Source: an uncultured Bacteroidota bacterium
Lineage (GTDB): Bacteria > Bacteroidota > Bacteroidia > Chitinophagales > Saprospiraceae
Direction: 5' to 3'
DNA length: 34,342 nt
Assembly (NCBI GenBank): GCA_903836265.1
Contig: CAILQK010000061.1
Location: 1-34,342 of the forward strand
This document shows, piece by piece, positions 9,218-16,253 of the stretch. A model generated the notes under the pieces. The model searched no databases. It was not told where the DNA came from and saw only the letters and a list, made by a program, of their open reading frames with translations. Numbering within the stretch: position 1 is the stretch's first letter; the number at the start of each line of letters is the position of its first letter. The translations under genes were made by a program, and so were the position numbers.

Positions 9218-9251
9218 CAAAGGTATGGTTTCCCTGAATATTCATCACAAA
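9218..9251 (-). promoter_or_regulatory. metK promoter
   Basis: On the minus strand, TTTG (9251-9248) is followed after 22 nt by TACCTTTG (9225-9218), fitting the Bacteroidota -33/-7 pattern. Predicted transcription starts near 9211, which leaves about 140 nt of leader before the metK ATG. Confidence 0.7.
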
Positions 9252-9298
9252 ACTGCCTTTCCTTTGCTCAATTTTAACCTGTAAATCCGATTCCTGTC

Positions 9299-9952
9299 AT
9301 GGAAATGCTCATAGATATTGCTGCGCTCCGCCAGAATTACGCACTTCACACGCTCTCTGAGTCAGATGTTGCTCCGGATCCGTTCGAGCAGTTCAGAACC
9401 TGGTTTCACGAAGCAGTGAACAGCCAGCTCCCCGAGCCCAATGCTTTTGTTCTTGCTACTGCCGGTGCCGGTGGCAGGCCGGGTGCCCGTACTGTGTTGC
9501 TGAAGGAGTTCACCCGCGACGGATTTGTCTTTTACACAAATTATGAAAGCCGGAAAGGCCGGGAGTTGCTTGAAAATCCGAATGCAGCCATGCTTTTTAT
9601 GTGGCTCGAGCTGCAGCGTCAGGTTCGTATTGAGGGGGTAGCAGAAAAAATGGGCGCCGCCGAGTCGCTTGCCTACTTTCAGAGTCGCCCTCGTGCAAGC
9701 CAGATCGGAGCATGGGCAAGTCAGCAGAGCACCGTGGCTGGCAGCAGAGAAGAAATTGAGCGCCGGCAAAAAGAGGCGGAAACCCGTTTTGAAGGTTTTG
9801 ACGTGCTCCCTTTGCCTCCCTTTTGGGGTGGATACAGGCTGAAGCCCGATTCGTTTGAGTACTGGCAGGGTCGCGAAAGCCGGCTTCACGACCGTATCGC
9901 CTATAGCAAATCAGAAAACGGCGGCTGGGATATCAGCCGTCTAATGCCCTGA
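9299..9952 (+). CDS. pdxH: Pyridoxamine 5'-phosphate oxidase
   Basis: A 217-residue FMN enzyme that oxidises pyridoxine or pyridoxamine 5'-phosphate to pyridoxal 5'-phosphate, the last step of vitamin B6 synthesis and salvage. Landmarks in order: ARTVLLKE, FYTNYESRKGREL (FMN binding), RQVRIEG, QSRPRASQIGAWASQQS, PPFWGGYRLKP, YWQGRESRLHDR and the C-terminal RLMP. Length is normal. The start at 9299 gives MEMLIDIAALRQNY; the second Met two codons later is equally possible. The last codons overlap the end of the convergent gene by 12 bp, so the conserved C-terminal RLMP is encoded over the other gene's stop codon. Confidence 0.97.
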   Translation: MEMLIDIAALRQNYALHTLSESDVAPDPFEQFRTWFHEAVNSQLPEPNAFVLATAGAGGRPGARTVLLKEFTRDGFVFYTNYESRKGRELLENPNAAMLFMWLELQRQVRIEGVAEKMGAAESLAYFQSRPRASQIGAWASQQSTVAGSREEIERRQKEAETRFEGFDVLPLPPFWGGYRLKPDSFEYWQGRESRLHDRIAYSKSENGGWDISRLMP

Positions 9953-10741
9953 CTGGTACCATTCAAGGCGCCCGTTGCGCTGAATGAAGATTCCATGGCC
10001 CGAAATTCCGCGAATCTCTCCTCCGTGAGGCAAATCAACTTCATAAGCCTGCAGCGTCCGGATATTTTTGTGCAGCATTTTCTGTCCGTCTGCAGAAATC
10101 ATCCAGTCGCCTGCCAGATCAAAGAGACCTGTCCTTGCAAGCGGATTACTGCCGATGGTTCCTGAATACTGATCGAGCTGACACAGGCCGCTTGCCGGGT
10201 CAGTCAGAATAACCTGTTCCCCGTTGTCACGCAAGCAAACAGGTGAAAATCCATTCCTGAAATCGAGGTTGAGTGGCCAGCTTTCAAACATTACATCGCC
10301 CGCTCTGGTCAGTTTCACCGCTTTGTTGATCAGCTCGTCGTATATCCACAGATTTCCATCTGCGGCAGTGGTTACAATGCTCACACCATAATATCCTGCT
10401 CCGGACAATTCCAGTCTTCCCATCTCGTTCATCGTACGGTCCAGAAAAATAAGTGTCTGGAACGACCTGTACCATACCAGCACCTGCATCGGGTTGATTG
10501 CATCAATGGCCGCGACTTCTCCGAGCCTTTTGTTGATGTACGTGCCAGTCAGGTTTCCGGCACTGTCGTACTTTTCTATTGCACCGCCCGCTCTCACTGC
10601 GTAAGCGTTGCCCAGATGATCGGCTGTTGCCAACATACATTCAAAGGGCAATATTCTGTGCGGCCGGAGACTGTCGGCCCCGGTTGCCTTTGCGCTGAAT
10701 ACAAGGATAGTGAACGCTGAACAAAGCAGCACCTTCTCCAT
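9941..10741 (-). CDS. Secreted beta-propeller-like protein of unknown function
   Basis: A 266-residue protein starting at the ATG at 10741 (MEKVLLCSAFTILVFSAKA), which gives a clean signal peptide. The frame stays open for another 101 codons upstream, but that stretch crosses the hsp20 regulatory region and reads like non-coding sequence. The mature part has repeated short beta-strand blocks of the type D..GN.Y......I.KYDS.GN, D..LWIYDE, and LTDPASGLCQLDQY, as in six-bladed propeller or NHL-like folds. I recognise no catalytic motif. It is probably periplasmic. It overlaps the end of pdxH by 12 bp and shares a 292-bp upstream region with hsp20. Confidence 0.75.
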   Translation of the reverse strand: MEKVLLCSAFTILVFSAKATGADSLRPHRILPFECMLATADHLGNAYAVRAGGAIEKYDSAGNLTGTYINKRLGEVAAIDAINPMQVLVWYRSFQTLIFLDRTMNEMGRLELSGAGYYGVSIVTTAADGNLWIYDELINKAVKLTRAGDVMFESWPLNLDFRNGFSPVCLRDNGEQVILTDPASGLCQLDQYSGTIGSNPLARTGLFDLAGDWMISADGQKMLHKNIRTLQAYEVDLPHGGEIRGISGHGIFIQRNGRLEWYQSGH

Positions 10742-11033
10742 AATCCGAAATTTATATACAAACGCGTAAACGCCTGTTCCCGATATAGTCAGTATCCCGA
10801 AATTCGGAGCGAATGACAAAATGTCATTAATTTTTTTAAAAAATGACATTTTGTCATTTTTTTGTGGGCTGAGTACGTCACAAAGCGCCCGTTTTGCACA
10901 ATGGTACACGAATTGATCAGAGTAGATTGTCAAGCGGCCGTAAAAACCGCAGTGCATGACGGTCCAAAATTCAGATTTGCCGGTAACATGCCGATTCAAA
11001 AAACATTCTTCAATGATCAAAAATCTTTCAAAA
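10742..11033. other. Divergent intergenic region between the propeller-like gene and hsp20
   Basis: This 292-bp gap has no gene I can support. It holds the twin palindromes at 10812-10858. It also holds a separate 11-bp perfect palindrome, CCGAAATTCGG (10797-10807), nearer the minus-strand gene. A weak sigma-54-like match, TGGTAC-N5-TTGAT (10902-10917), lacks the invariant GC at -12. No TAnnTTTG element is present in either direction, unlike most other gaps here. Confidence 0.6.
10812..10858. promoter_or_regulatory. Twin palindromic operators upstream of hsp20
   Basis: AATGACA-AAA-TGTCATT (10812-10828) and AATGACA-TTT-TGTCATT (10842-10858) are each perfect 7-3-7 palindromes and are exact reverse complements of each other. 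The spacer is 13 bp of pure A/T and the centres are 30 bp apart, close to three helical turns. A run of seven Ts (10857-10863) follows, so a transcript could also fold into a 17-bp stem. The half-site differs from the CIRCE and HAIR heat-shock operators. Function as a dimer-binding control site for hsp20 is inferred. Confidence 0.7.
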
Positions 11034-11489
11034 ATGGCCAACATCGTAAAAGTTCATCCGTTTCCTGCAACCAAAACCGCTTCCAGTGGTTTAATCAATG
11101 AGTTCTTTAATCGCGGTCTTTCCGACTTCTTCGGAAGCGACGACTGGGGTGTAAGTCAACCCGCTGTAAATGTTGTCGAAAACAAGGATTCCTTCCGGCT
11201 CGCTGTCGCGGCACCAGGGTTCGATAAAAAAGACTTCACCGTCAGCGTGGAAAACCACTATCTGACCATTGAAGGAAAGCGTGAGACCGCTGCGGAGGAG
11301 AAAAGCGAGAACAGCGAACGCATGCTGAGACGTGAATTTCGTTACGAATCTTTCCGTCGTTCCTTCAAACTGCCGAATTCTGTGAACATTGAACACATAA
11401 ATGCTGTTTATGAGAACGGAATTCTGAGCATAGAGCTTCCCAAAAAAGAGGAGTCAAAGCCACTCTCCAAAACAATTCAGATTGGCTGA
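11034..11489 (+). CDS. Small heat-shock protein, Hsp20 / alpha-crystallin family
   Basis: A 151-residue ATP-independent holdase chaperone. The alpha-crystallin domain covers about residues 40-135 (PAVNVVENKDSFRLAVAAPG, FTVSVENHYLTIEGKR, FRRSFKLPNSV, YENGILSIELPKK) and the C-terminal IQI anchor motif for oligomer assembly is present (KTIQIG). The ATG at 11034 (MANIVKVHPFP) was chosen. An open extension to 10956 would add 26 non-conserved residues. The ATG follows an A-rich stretch, with no Shine-Dalgarno site. Twin palindromes lie about 175 bp upstream and a strong terminator 60 bp downstream, so it is a single-gene unit. Confidence 0.95.
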   Translation: MANIVKVHPFPATKTASSGLINEFFNRGLSDFFGSDDWGVSQPAVNVVENKDSFRLAVAAPGFDKKDFTVSVENHYLTIEGKRETAAEEKSENSERMLRREFRYESFRRSFKLPNSVNIEHINAVYENGILSIELPKKEESKPLSKTIQIG

Positions 11490-11548
11490 GCCTCCCACTG
11501 AACATGAGTTTTCATAAGGTTAGTTAATAGGGTTTTAGGTGTTTTCAC

Positions 11549-11581
11549 GGGCCGGAGCAGTAATTGTTCCGGCCCTTTTTT
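11549..11581 (+). terminator. Rho-independent terminator of hsp20
   Basis: Arms 11549-11559 and 11565-11575 form an 11-bp stem (one G-U) with loop GTAAT, followed by six Ts (11576-11581). Confidence 0.92.
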
Positions 11582-11658
11582 GTGCCACCAACATTTCCCG
11601 GTCATATTTATGATTGAAATGGAACCTTTTGCCGCCGATTCTCATTAATTACTTTCCA

Positions 11659-12081
11659 ATGAATACTGAAATTCTCCATCAGGAACTGTCATATCGTACT
11701 TCTCGCTCCGGAGGTAAAGGCGGACAGAACGTGAACAAGGTCGAAACAAAGGCCGAGGCACTGTTCGATGTACGTGCCTCCCGCGCGCTCGACGATTCGG
11801 AAAAAGCGCTGGTACTGGAACGGCTTTCCGGCTATTTGTCTTCGGAAGGTATCCTCGCTGTCGTAAATCAAACCGAACGATCGCAGTTGATGAACAAGAT
11901 TATTGCCGCCGAAAAACTTCAGCGATTACTGGAAAAGGCACTTCAGAAGGTAAAACCAAGAAAGAAAACGGTCGTACCAAGGGTAATCGTGGCAAACAGG
12001 CTCAAATCAAAGAAAATAGCAGGAGCAAAAAAGGCCGCCCGCCGTAATCGCAGACCCGGTGAATGGCTTGAAACAGAATAA
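11659..12081 (+). CDS. arfB: Alternative ribosome-rescue factor / peptidyl-tRNA hydrolase
   Basis: A 140-residue protein that frees stalled ribosomes by hydrolysing peptidyl-tRNA on non-stop complexes. The GGQ catalytic loop is present (SGGKGGQNVNKV, near residues 19-30), and the C-terminal tail is rich in Lys and Arg (KPRKKTVVPR...KSKKIAGAKKAARRNRRPGEW), which in ArfB inserts into the empty mRNA channel. The short length and basic tail separate it from full release factors, which also lack this tail. The ATG at 11659 (MNTEILHQELSYRTSRS) was preferred over an in-frame ATG at 11614, whose extra 15 residues are not conserved. It sits between the hsp20 terminator and recJ. Confidence 0.95.
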   Translation: MNTEILHQELSYRTSRSGGKGGQNVNKVETKAEALFDVRASRALDDSEKALVLERLSGYLSSEGILAVVNQTERSQLMNKIIAAEKLQRLLEKALQKVKPRKKTVVPRVIVANRLKSKKIAGAKKAARRNRRPGEWLETE

Positions 12082-12084
12082 ATA

Positions 12085-12116
12085 TTTGCATCTGTGAGAT
12101 TTCCGGCATAACTTCG
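12085..12116 (+). promoter_or_regulatory. Probable recJ promoter
   Basis: TTTG (12085-12088), 20 nt, then TAACTTCG (12109-12116), one mismatch from TAnnTTTG. The ATG at 12131 lies 15 bp downstream, the short leader seen at several other genes in the window. Confidence 0.5.
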
Positions 12117-12130
12117 TAAAAATATTGATC

Positions 12131-13840
12131 ATGCCGGACCCAGAACAAACTATTTGGCAACAGATACCTTTCGATGAAGCAGTTGTGCGACGACTGTCCT
12201 CGTCTCTGAACGCCGACCCGCTTGTTTGCCGGCTTCTTGCACAAAGAGGAATAACAAGTGAAGAGGAAGCCACCTTTTTTATGAACCCGGCTATTCCCGG
12301 CCTCCATAATCCTTTTGAAATGAAGGATATGAAACTCGCTGCAGAACGTCTGGACAAGGCGGTTCAGAACGGCGAGCAAATTCTTCTCTACGGTGATTAC
12401 GATGTAGATGGTACCGGGGCAGTTTCCATGATGTTCGCTTTTTTGTCCAGACTGACGAGTCAGCTCGATTATTATATTCCGGACAGAATTTCGGAGGGTT
12501 ACGGACTCGGCGTGCAGGGTGTGGAGTATGCCCTGAATCACAGATGTACACTGCTGCTCGCCATGGACTGTGGCATAAGGGACCACGAAGCTGTAAATAT
12601 GGCCCGTGAACATGGCATTGACGTGATTATCTGCGACCATCACCTCCCCGGCGATGAAATTCCGGCTGCGTACGCCGTGCTCGACCCCAAACAGCCCGGT
12701 TGTGCGTATCCCTTCAAGGAACTTTGCGGCTGTGGGGTTGCATTTAAACTGGTGCACGCCCTGGCCATGCTGAACAACACACCGGTCGAAGAACTGGCTT
12801 CTCTGCTCGATCTGGTAGCAGTGAGTACCGCCTGCGATATTGTACCGCTCACCGGTGAAAACAGAATACTGGTCAAATTCGGACTTCAGAGACTGAACAG
12901 GCGCCCCAGACCCGGATTATGGGCACTCATGGAAAGTGTACATCGTACGCCGCCGCTCACGGTTCAGGATCTTGTATTTGGTCTTGGCCCGGCTGTCAAC
13001 TCGGCGGGCAGGCTCGGCGATGCCCGGGACGCAGTAAAACTCATGCTCTCCAACGACAGAAACAGTGCGCTCGATATGGCCCGGCAACTGGCCCGCCGGA
13101 ATGCAGAAAGACGCAGGGTGGACTATGCCATGGCTGACGAAGCGAGGGTAAAAGTGAAAGAACTGGCTGATTTGAAGGTCAGAAAAAGTATTGTCCTGTT
13201 TAATCCTGCCTGGCACAAGGGAATTATAGGTATTTCTGCCAGCCGTATTGCCGAGGATTTCCATAAACCTACTGTTATACTTACCGAAAGTAATGGTCGT
13301 GCGGTTGGCTCTGCCCGGTCGGTCAGGGGATTCGACTTGTACGAAGCTATCCTGAAATGCAGTGATTTGCTCATTTCTTACGGTGGTCACGCACATGCGG
13401 CCGGTCTGCAGTTGCCTGTTGAATCCGTCGAGGCATTTGGCCGAAAATTTGAGGAGGCAGTAGTTGCCAGTGTAAAACAAGAGTACGAAACTCCTGTTCT
13501 TGAGGTTTCGGCAACAGTCGGCTTTGATGAAATTACCCGCGATTTGATACAATCACTCAGGGTTCTCGAGCCGTTTGGACCGCATAACATGACCCCCGTT
13601 TTTGTCGCGGAGGCCGTCAGGGATACCGGGAAGAGCAAAATATTGCAGAATAACCATGCGTCTCTCTCTCTTCGTCAAAATGCTGATGGGCCAGTATTGA
13701 CAGGTATGGCCTTCGGTCTCGCCGACAGCTTCTCCCGGGTGAAGAAAGGGCCTTTTGATATAGCTTTCAGTTTGAAGGAAACAGGGAAAAACGGCGCTTC
13801 ACAGATTGAACTGGTGGTGAAGGGAATCCGCCAGCATTAG
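12131..13840 (+). CDS. recJ: Single-stranded-DNA-specific 5'-3' exonuclease RecJ
   Basis: A 569-residue DHH-family exonuclease for recombination and repair. Metal-binding motifs are visible in order: LYGDYDVDGTGA (aspartates near 89-94), DCGIRDHEA, ICDHHLP (DHH near 169-171), the GCGVAFKL segment, DIVPLTGENR, then DHHA1 motifs HKGIIGISASR and YGGHAHAAGLQL. The C-terminal part contains the OB-like segment (RVLEPFGPHNMTPVF). Length fits the family. The start is the ATG at 12131; a TTG two codons upstream is in frame but less likely. Confidence 0.97.
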   Translation: MPDPEQTIWQQIPFDEAVVRRLSSSLNADPLVCRLLAQRGITSEEEATFFMNPAIPGLHNPFEMKDMKLAAERLDKAVQNGEQILLYGDYDVDGTGAVSMMFAFLSRLTSQLDYYIPDRISEGYGLGVQGVEYALNHRCTLLLAMDCGIRDHEAVNMAREHGIDVIICDHHLPGDEIPAAYAVLDPKQPGCAYPFKELCGCGVAFKLVHALAMLNNTPVEELASLLDLVAVSTACDIVPLTGENRILVKFGLQRLNRRPRPGLWALMESVHRTPPLTVQDLVFGLGPAVNSAGRLGDARDAVKLMLSNDRNSALDMARQLARRNAERRRVDYAMADEARVKVKELADLKVRKSIVLFNPAWHKGIIGISASRIAEDFHKPTVILTESNGRAVGSARSVRGFDLYEAILKCSDLLISYGGHAHAAGLQLPVESVEAFGRKFEEAVVASVKQEYETPVLEVSATVGFDEITRDLIQSLRVLEPFGPHNMTPVFVAEAVRDTGKSKILQNNHASLSLRQNADGPVLTGMAFGLADSFSRVKKGPFDIAFSLKETGKNGASQIELVVKGIRQH

Positions 13841-13897
13841 TCATTTGTTTTATCCAGTTGATTTCCAATTTTTTTGTCCTGAAAATTCATGTGCCGG

Positions 13898-15076
13898 TTA
13901 TATAACTCTTTTCGCTTTTGATAGCGGTTGAAGCATTCCGTCTTCCATACCTTCTATCTGAACCAGTCCGGGGGTTTTGCCGGGTTCAATACTCCCGAGA
14001 AGGTCATCAAAGCCCAGGGCTTCGGCACCGTTCAGGGTTGCCCAGCGAAGTATGGTTTCAAATGGAACGAATCGCTGGAATCTTGAAATGGTCTTCATTT
14101 CTTCCAGAACAGACAGTTGCCAGTTGGAGGTAAGGCTGTCTGTGCCTATGGTTACCCGAGCCCCTGTATCCATGAATGCCTGATAGTCGGGCAGGCGATT
14201 TTCTATATACAGGTTGGCATTCGGGCAGGTTGCCCAGTATGTGTTGGGGCTCCATGCCTGTGCAGCCGAGATGTCATCCCGGGTTGTCAGGGTATTGTGT
14301 ACAAAAAGGGTACGCCGTGCGGGTGACATATTCGCAAGTGCATAATGGATAGATGGCATTCCGCTGGGTTCGAAGTTGTCAAGTGTAATGCCGAATTTAC
14401 TGTAAAAATCTGTAAATCCGCCCTTTTTGCTCAAAAAAAGCTCCTGTTCGGGTGGTGTTTCCTGATTGTGAATACTGATAGTTACACCCGTTTCCGGATT
14501 GGCCCTGTTGATCATCCGGAACAGTTCGCGGCTCACAGAGTAGGGGGCGTGAGGTACGATGGTACGGGCGCTGCCTTCTGCCAGTACAATCTGTTCGAAA
14601 ACTGCAGACCAGTCTGTAAAAGCTTTTTCGGCACCCGAATCCTGCAAGAAATCAAACATTTCCACAAATGTGTAGTATCGCATTCGCCCGCGTGCCTTCA
14701 CAGCAAAGGTGTCGGTTGTATTGGAAATATCCCCGAGGGCCACAATTCCACCCTCAGACATCTCCTGTTCGGCCTTTTCGATGGCATCGGCAATTATCTC
14801 GGGAGATGCATTTCTTTTTGTAACTACACTGGTGATGAACGGGATAAGTCCGGTTCCTGTATCCACCTTGCCTTTCATGTGCGACAGCTCCATGTGGCAG
14901 TGAGTATTGACAAATCCTGGAACAATTGCTCCTCTGATATACTCGACACTGGCAGGATCGTGCTGTTCAATTGGCTCAATGGCAAGAATTTCACCGTCAT
15001 TTCCCGTGATAATGACACTGTTCTTCAATGGTGCAGATGAGACAGGGTAGATAATGTCAGCTGTAATTTTCCGCAT
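13898..15076 (-). CDS. Amidohydrolase-superfamily deaminase (possibly aminodeoxyfutalosine deaminase-like)
   Basis: A 392-residue metal-dependent hydrolase of the ATZ/TRZ, chlorohydrolase/SAH-deaminase type. Ligands and catalytic residues are all present: H59-x-H61 (NTHCHMELS), H203 with E206 (SIHNQE), H260 (FVHNTL) and D313 (GTDSLTSN); HAPYSVS at 176-182 is the usual substrate-loop motif. The N- and C-terminal edges form the small composite beta-sandwich (SIEPGKTPGLVQI). This pattern fits deaminases of adenosine-like compounds. Assignment to the futalosine menaquinone pathway is only a possibility, since no mqn gene is near. The start lies 2 bp after the rsgA stop, so translation is probably coupled. 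Confidence 0.85.
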   Translation of the reverse strand: MRKITADIIYPVSSAPLKNSVIITGNDGEILAIEPIEQHDPASVEYIRGAIVPGFVNTHCHMELSHMKGKVDTGTGLIPFITSVVTKRNASPEIIADAIEKAEQEMSEGGIVALGDISNTTDTFAVKARGRMRYYTFVEMFDFLQDSGAEKAFTDWSAVFEQIVLAEGSARTIVPHAPYSVSRELFRMINRANPETGVTISIHNQETPPEQELFLSKKGGFTDFYSKFGITLDNFEPSGMPSIHYALANMSPARRTLFVHNTLTTRDDISAAQAWSPNTYWATCPNANLYIENRLPDYQAFMDTGARVTIGTDSLTSNWQLSVLEEMKTISRFQRFVPFETILRWATLNGAEALGFDDLLGSIEPGKTPGLVQIEGMEDGMLQPLSKAKRVI

Positions 15077-15078
15077 GA

Positions 15079-16029
15079 TTACATTTCTTTATTTAGCTCC
15101 CAGTAGTTTTGATCCTCGGCCTCGTCGAGCAGGGCGAGGTACGACTGGAATCTGAGTTCGCTGACCTCTCCGTTCCGGAGCGCCTCGTGTACGGCACATC
15201 CGGGTTCGTTGCGGTGAAGGCACGCGCCTCCAAACCTGCAATGCTCCGAAAGTTTGAAAAACTCCCTGAAACTGTGGGCAATATTCGATTTGTCCTTGTT
15301 ATTGAAGCCTAACGTTTTGATGCCCGGAGTGTCAATGAGCGAACCTCCGAAATCCAGCTCGAACATTTCGGCAAAAGTGGTGGTATGTTGCCCTTTGCCC
15401 GAATAATCACTGATTTCACCGGTGCGCAGATCAAGCTGTGGCTGTATGGCGTTTACCAGACTGCTTTTTCCGACTCCCGATTGCCCGCTGATGAGGGTTG
15501 TTTTATCCTTCAGCAGCTCCCGGAATTCACTGATACCCTGTCCGGCAGTTACAGATGTAAGCATTATATTATAGCCAATCTTGCTGTAAACAGACTGCAT
15601 TTCCCCGAATACAGCCATGTCCTCCCCGTCATACAGGTCGGCCTTGTTGAAAATGATGGTCACCGGAATTTCGTCGCGCTCCAGCATAACCAGAAAACGG
15701 TCAATGAATCCCGGTTTTACGGTAGGCTGTACGATAGTGACGATAAGTACGGCCTGATCTATATTGGCAGCCAGCAGGTGCAAATCCTGTTTTTTGCGGG
15801 GTGACTGACGCGCCACATAATTCTTTCTGGGGAGTATCTTTTTGATCATCCCCTGATTTTGTCCTTCCGGGACGAACTCGACGTGGTCGCCAACAGCTAC
15901 CGGATTGGTGACGGGCACGTTGTCGAGCCTGAACTTGCCTATGATACGACACTGGATGGTACTGCCGTCTTCGTCAGATCGAACATTGTACCAGCTTCCT
16001 GTGGATTTTGTTACGGTTCCTTTCTTCAA
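15079..16029 (-). CDS. rsgA: Ribosome small-subunit-dependent GTPase RsgA
   Basis: A 316-residue circularly permuted GTPase that helps the 30S subunit mature. An OB fold comes first (about residues 1-75). The permuted G motifs follow: G4 NKAD, then G1 SGQSGVGKSSL, G2-like GKGQHTTT and G3 DTPGIKTLG. The C-terminal zinc finger keeps its Cys/His pattern (CRFGGACLHRNEPGC). Length is typical. An exact -7 element lies 76 bp upstream. The deaminase gene follows with a 2-bp gap, forming a two-gene operon with no obvious metabolic link. Confidence 0.97.
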   Translation of the reverse strand: MKKGTVTKSTGSWYNVRSDEDGSTIQCRIIGKFRLDNVPVTNPVAVGDHVEFVPEGQNQGMIKKILPRKNYVARQSPRKKQDLHLLAANIDQAVLIVTIVQPTVKPGFIDRFLVMLERDEIPVTIIFNKADLYDGEDMAVFGEMQSVYSKIGYNIMLTSVTAGQGISEFRELLKDKTTLISGQSGVGKSSLVNAIQPQLDLRTGEISDYSGKGQHTTTFAEMFELDFGGSLIDTPGIKTLGFNNKDKSNIAHSFREFFKLSEHCRFGGACLHRNEPGCAVHEALRNGEVSELRFQSYLALLDEAEDQNYWELNKEM

Positions 16030-16105
16030 TTTTCTGTGCCTGGATTTGATTCCCTGATCAGTTTCACAATTAAACGCCGTTTGTCGCTGCAGGGTTCCCC
16101 CGACG

Positions 16106-16113
16106 CAAAATTA
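16106..16113 (-). promoter_or_regulatory. -7 promoter element (TAATTTTG) of rsgA
   Basis: Exact minus-strand TAnnTTTG, 76 bp upstream of the rsgA start; the -33 region is T-rich but lacks a clean TTTG. Confidence 0.6.
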
Positions 16114-16211
16114 AGCGCAATAGTCGTGAAAAATCCTGTCGCCCTTCATCAGCCGGAAATATTTGTCTGATCCGTGCCCGGGCCGCAGTTACTGATAGTC
16201 TTCTGTGATCG

Positions 16212-16219
16212 TATCTTTG
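16212..16219 (+). promoter_or_regulatory. -7 promoter element (TATCTTTG) of the flavoprotein gene
   Basis: Exact TAnnTTTG on the plus strand, 34 bp before the ATG at 16254, back to back with the rsgA promoter; the -33 match is weak. Confidence 0.55.
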
Positions 16220-16253
16220 CAGTTGTTTCCCGATAGAAACGGGACATTCGCTT

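Noticed and set aside
10842-10863. Rho-independent terminator formed by the second palindrome and T-run
   Set aside because: The stem is A/T-rich, no plus-strand gene ends just upstream, and the paired mirror-image layout fits operators better.
10742-11044. Upstream extension of the propeller-like gene by 101 codons
   Set aside because: It would run through the twin palindromes and the hsp20 upstream region, and the signal peptide begins at the ATG at 10741.
14345-15040. Open frame of 231 codons on the plus strand
   Set aside because: It is antisense to the amidohydrolase gene; its translation is Cys/His-rich without family features.
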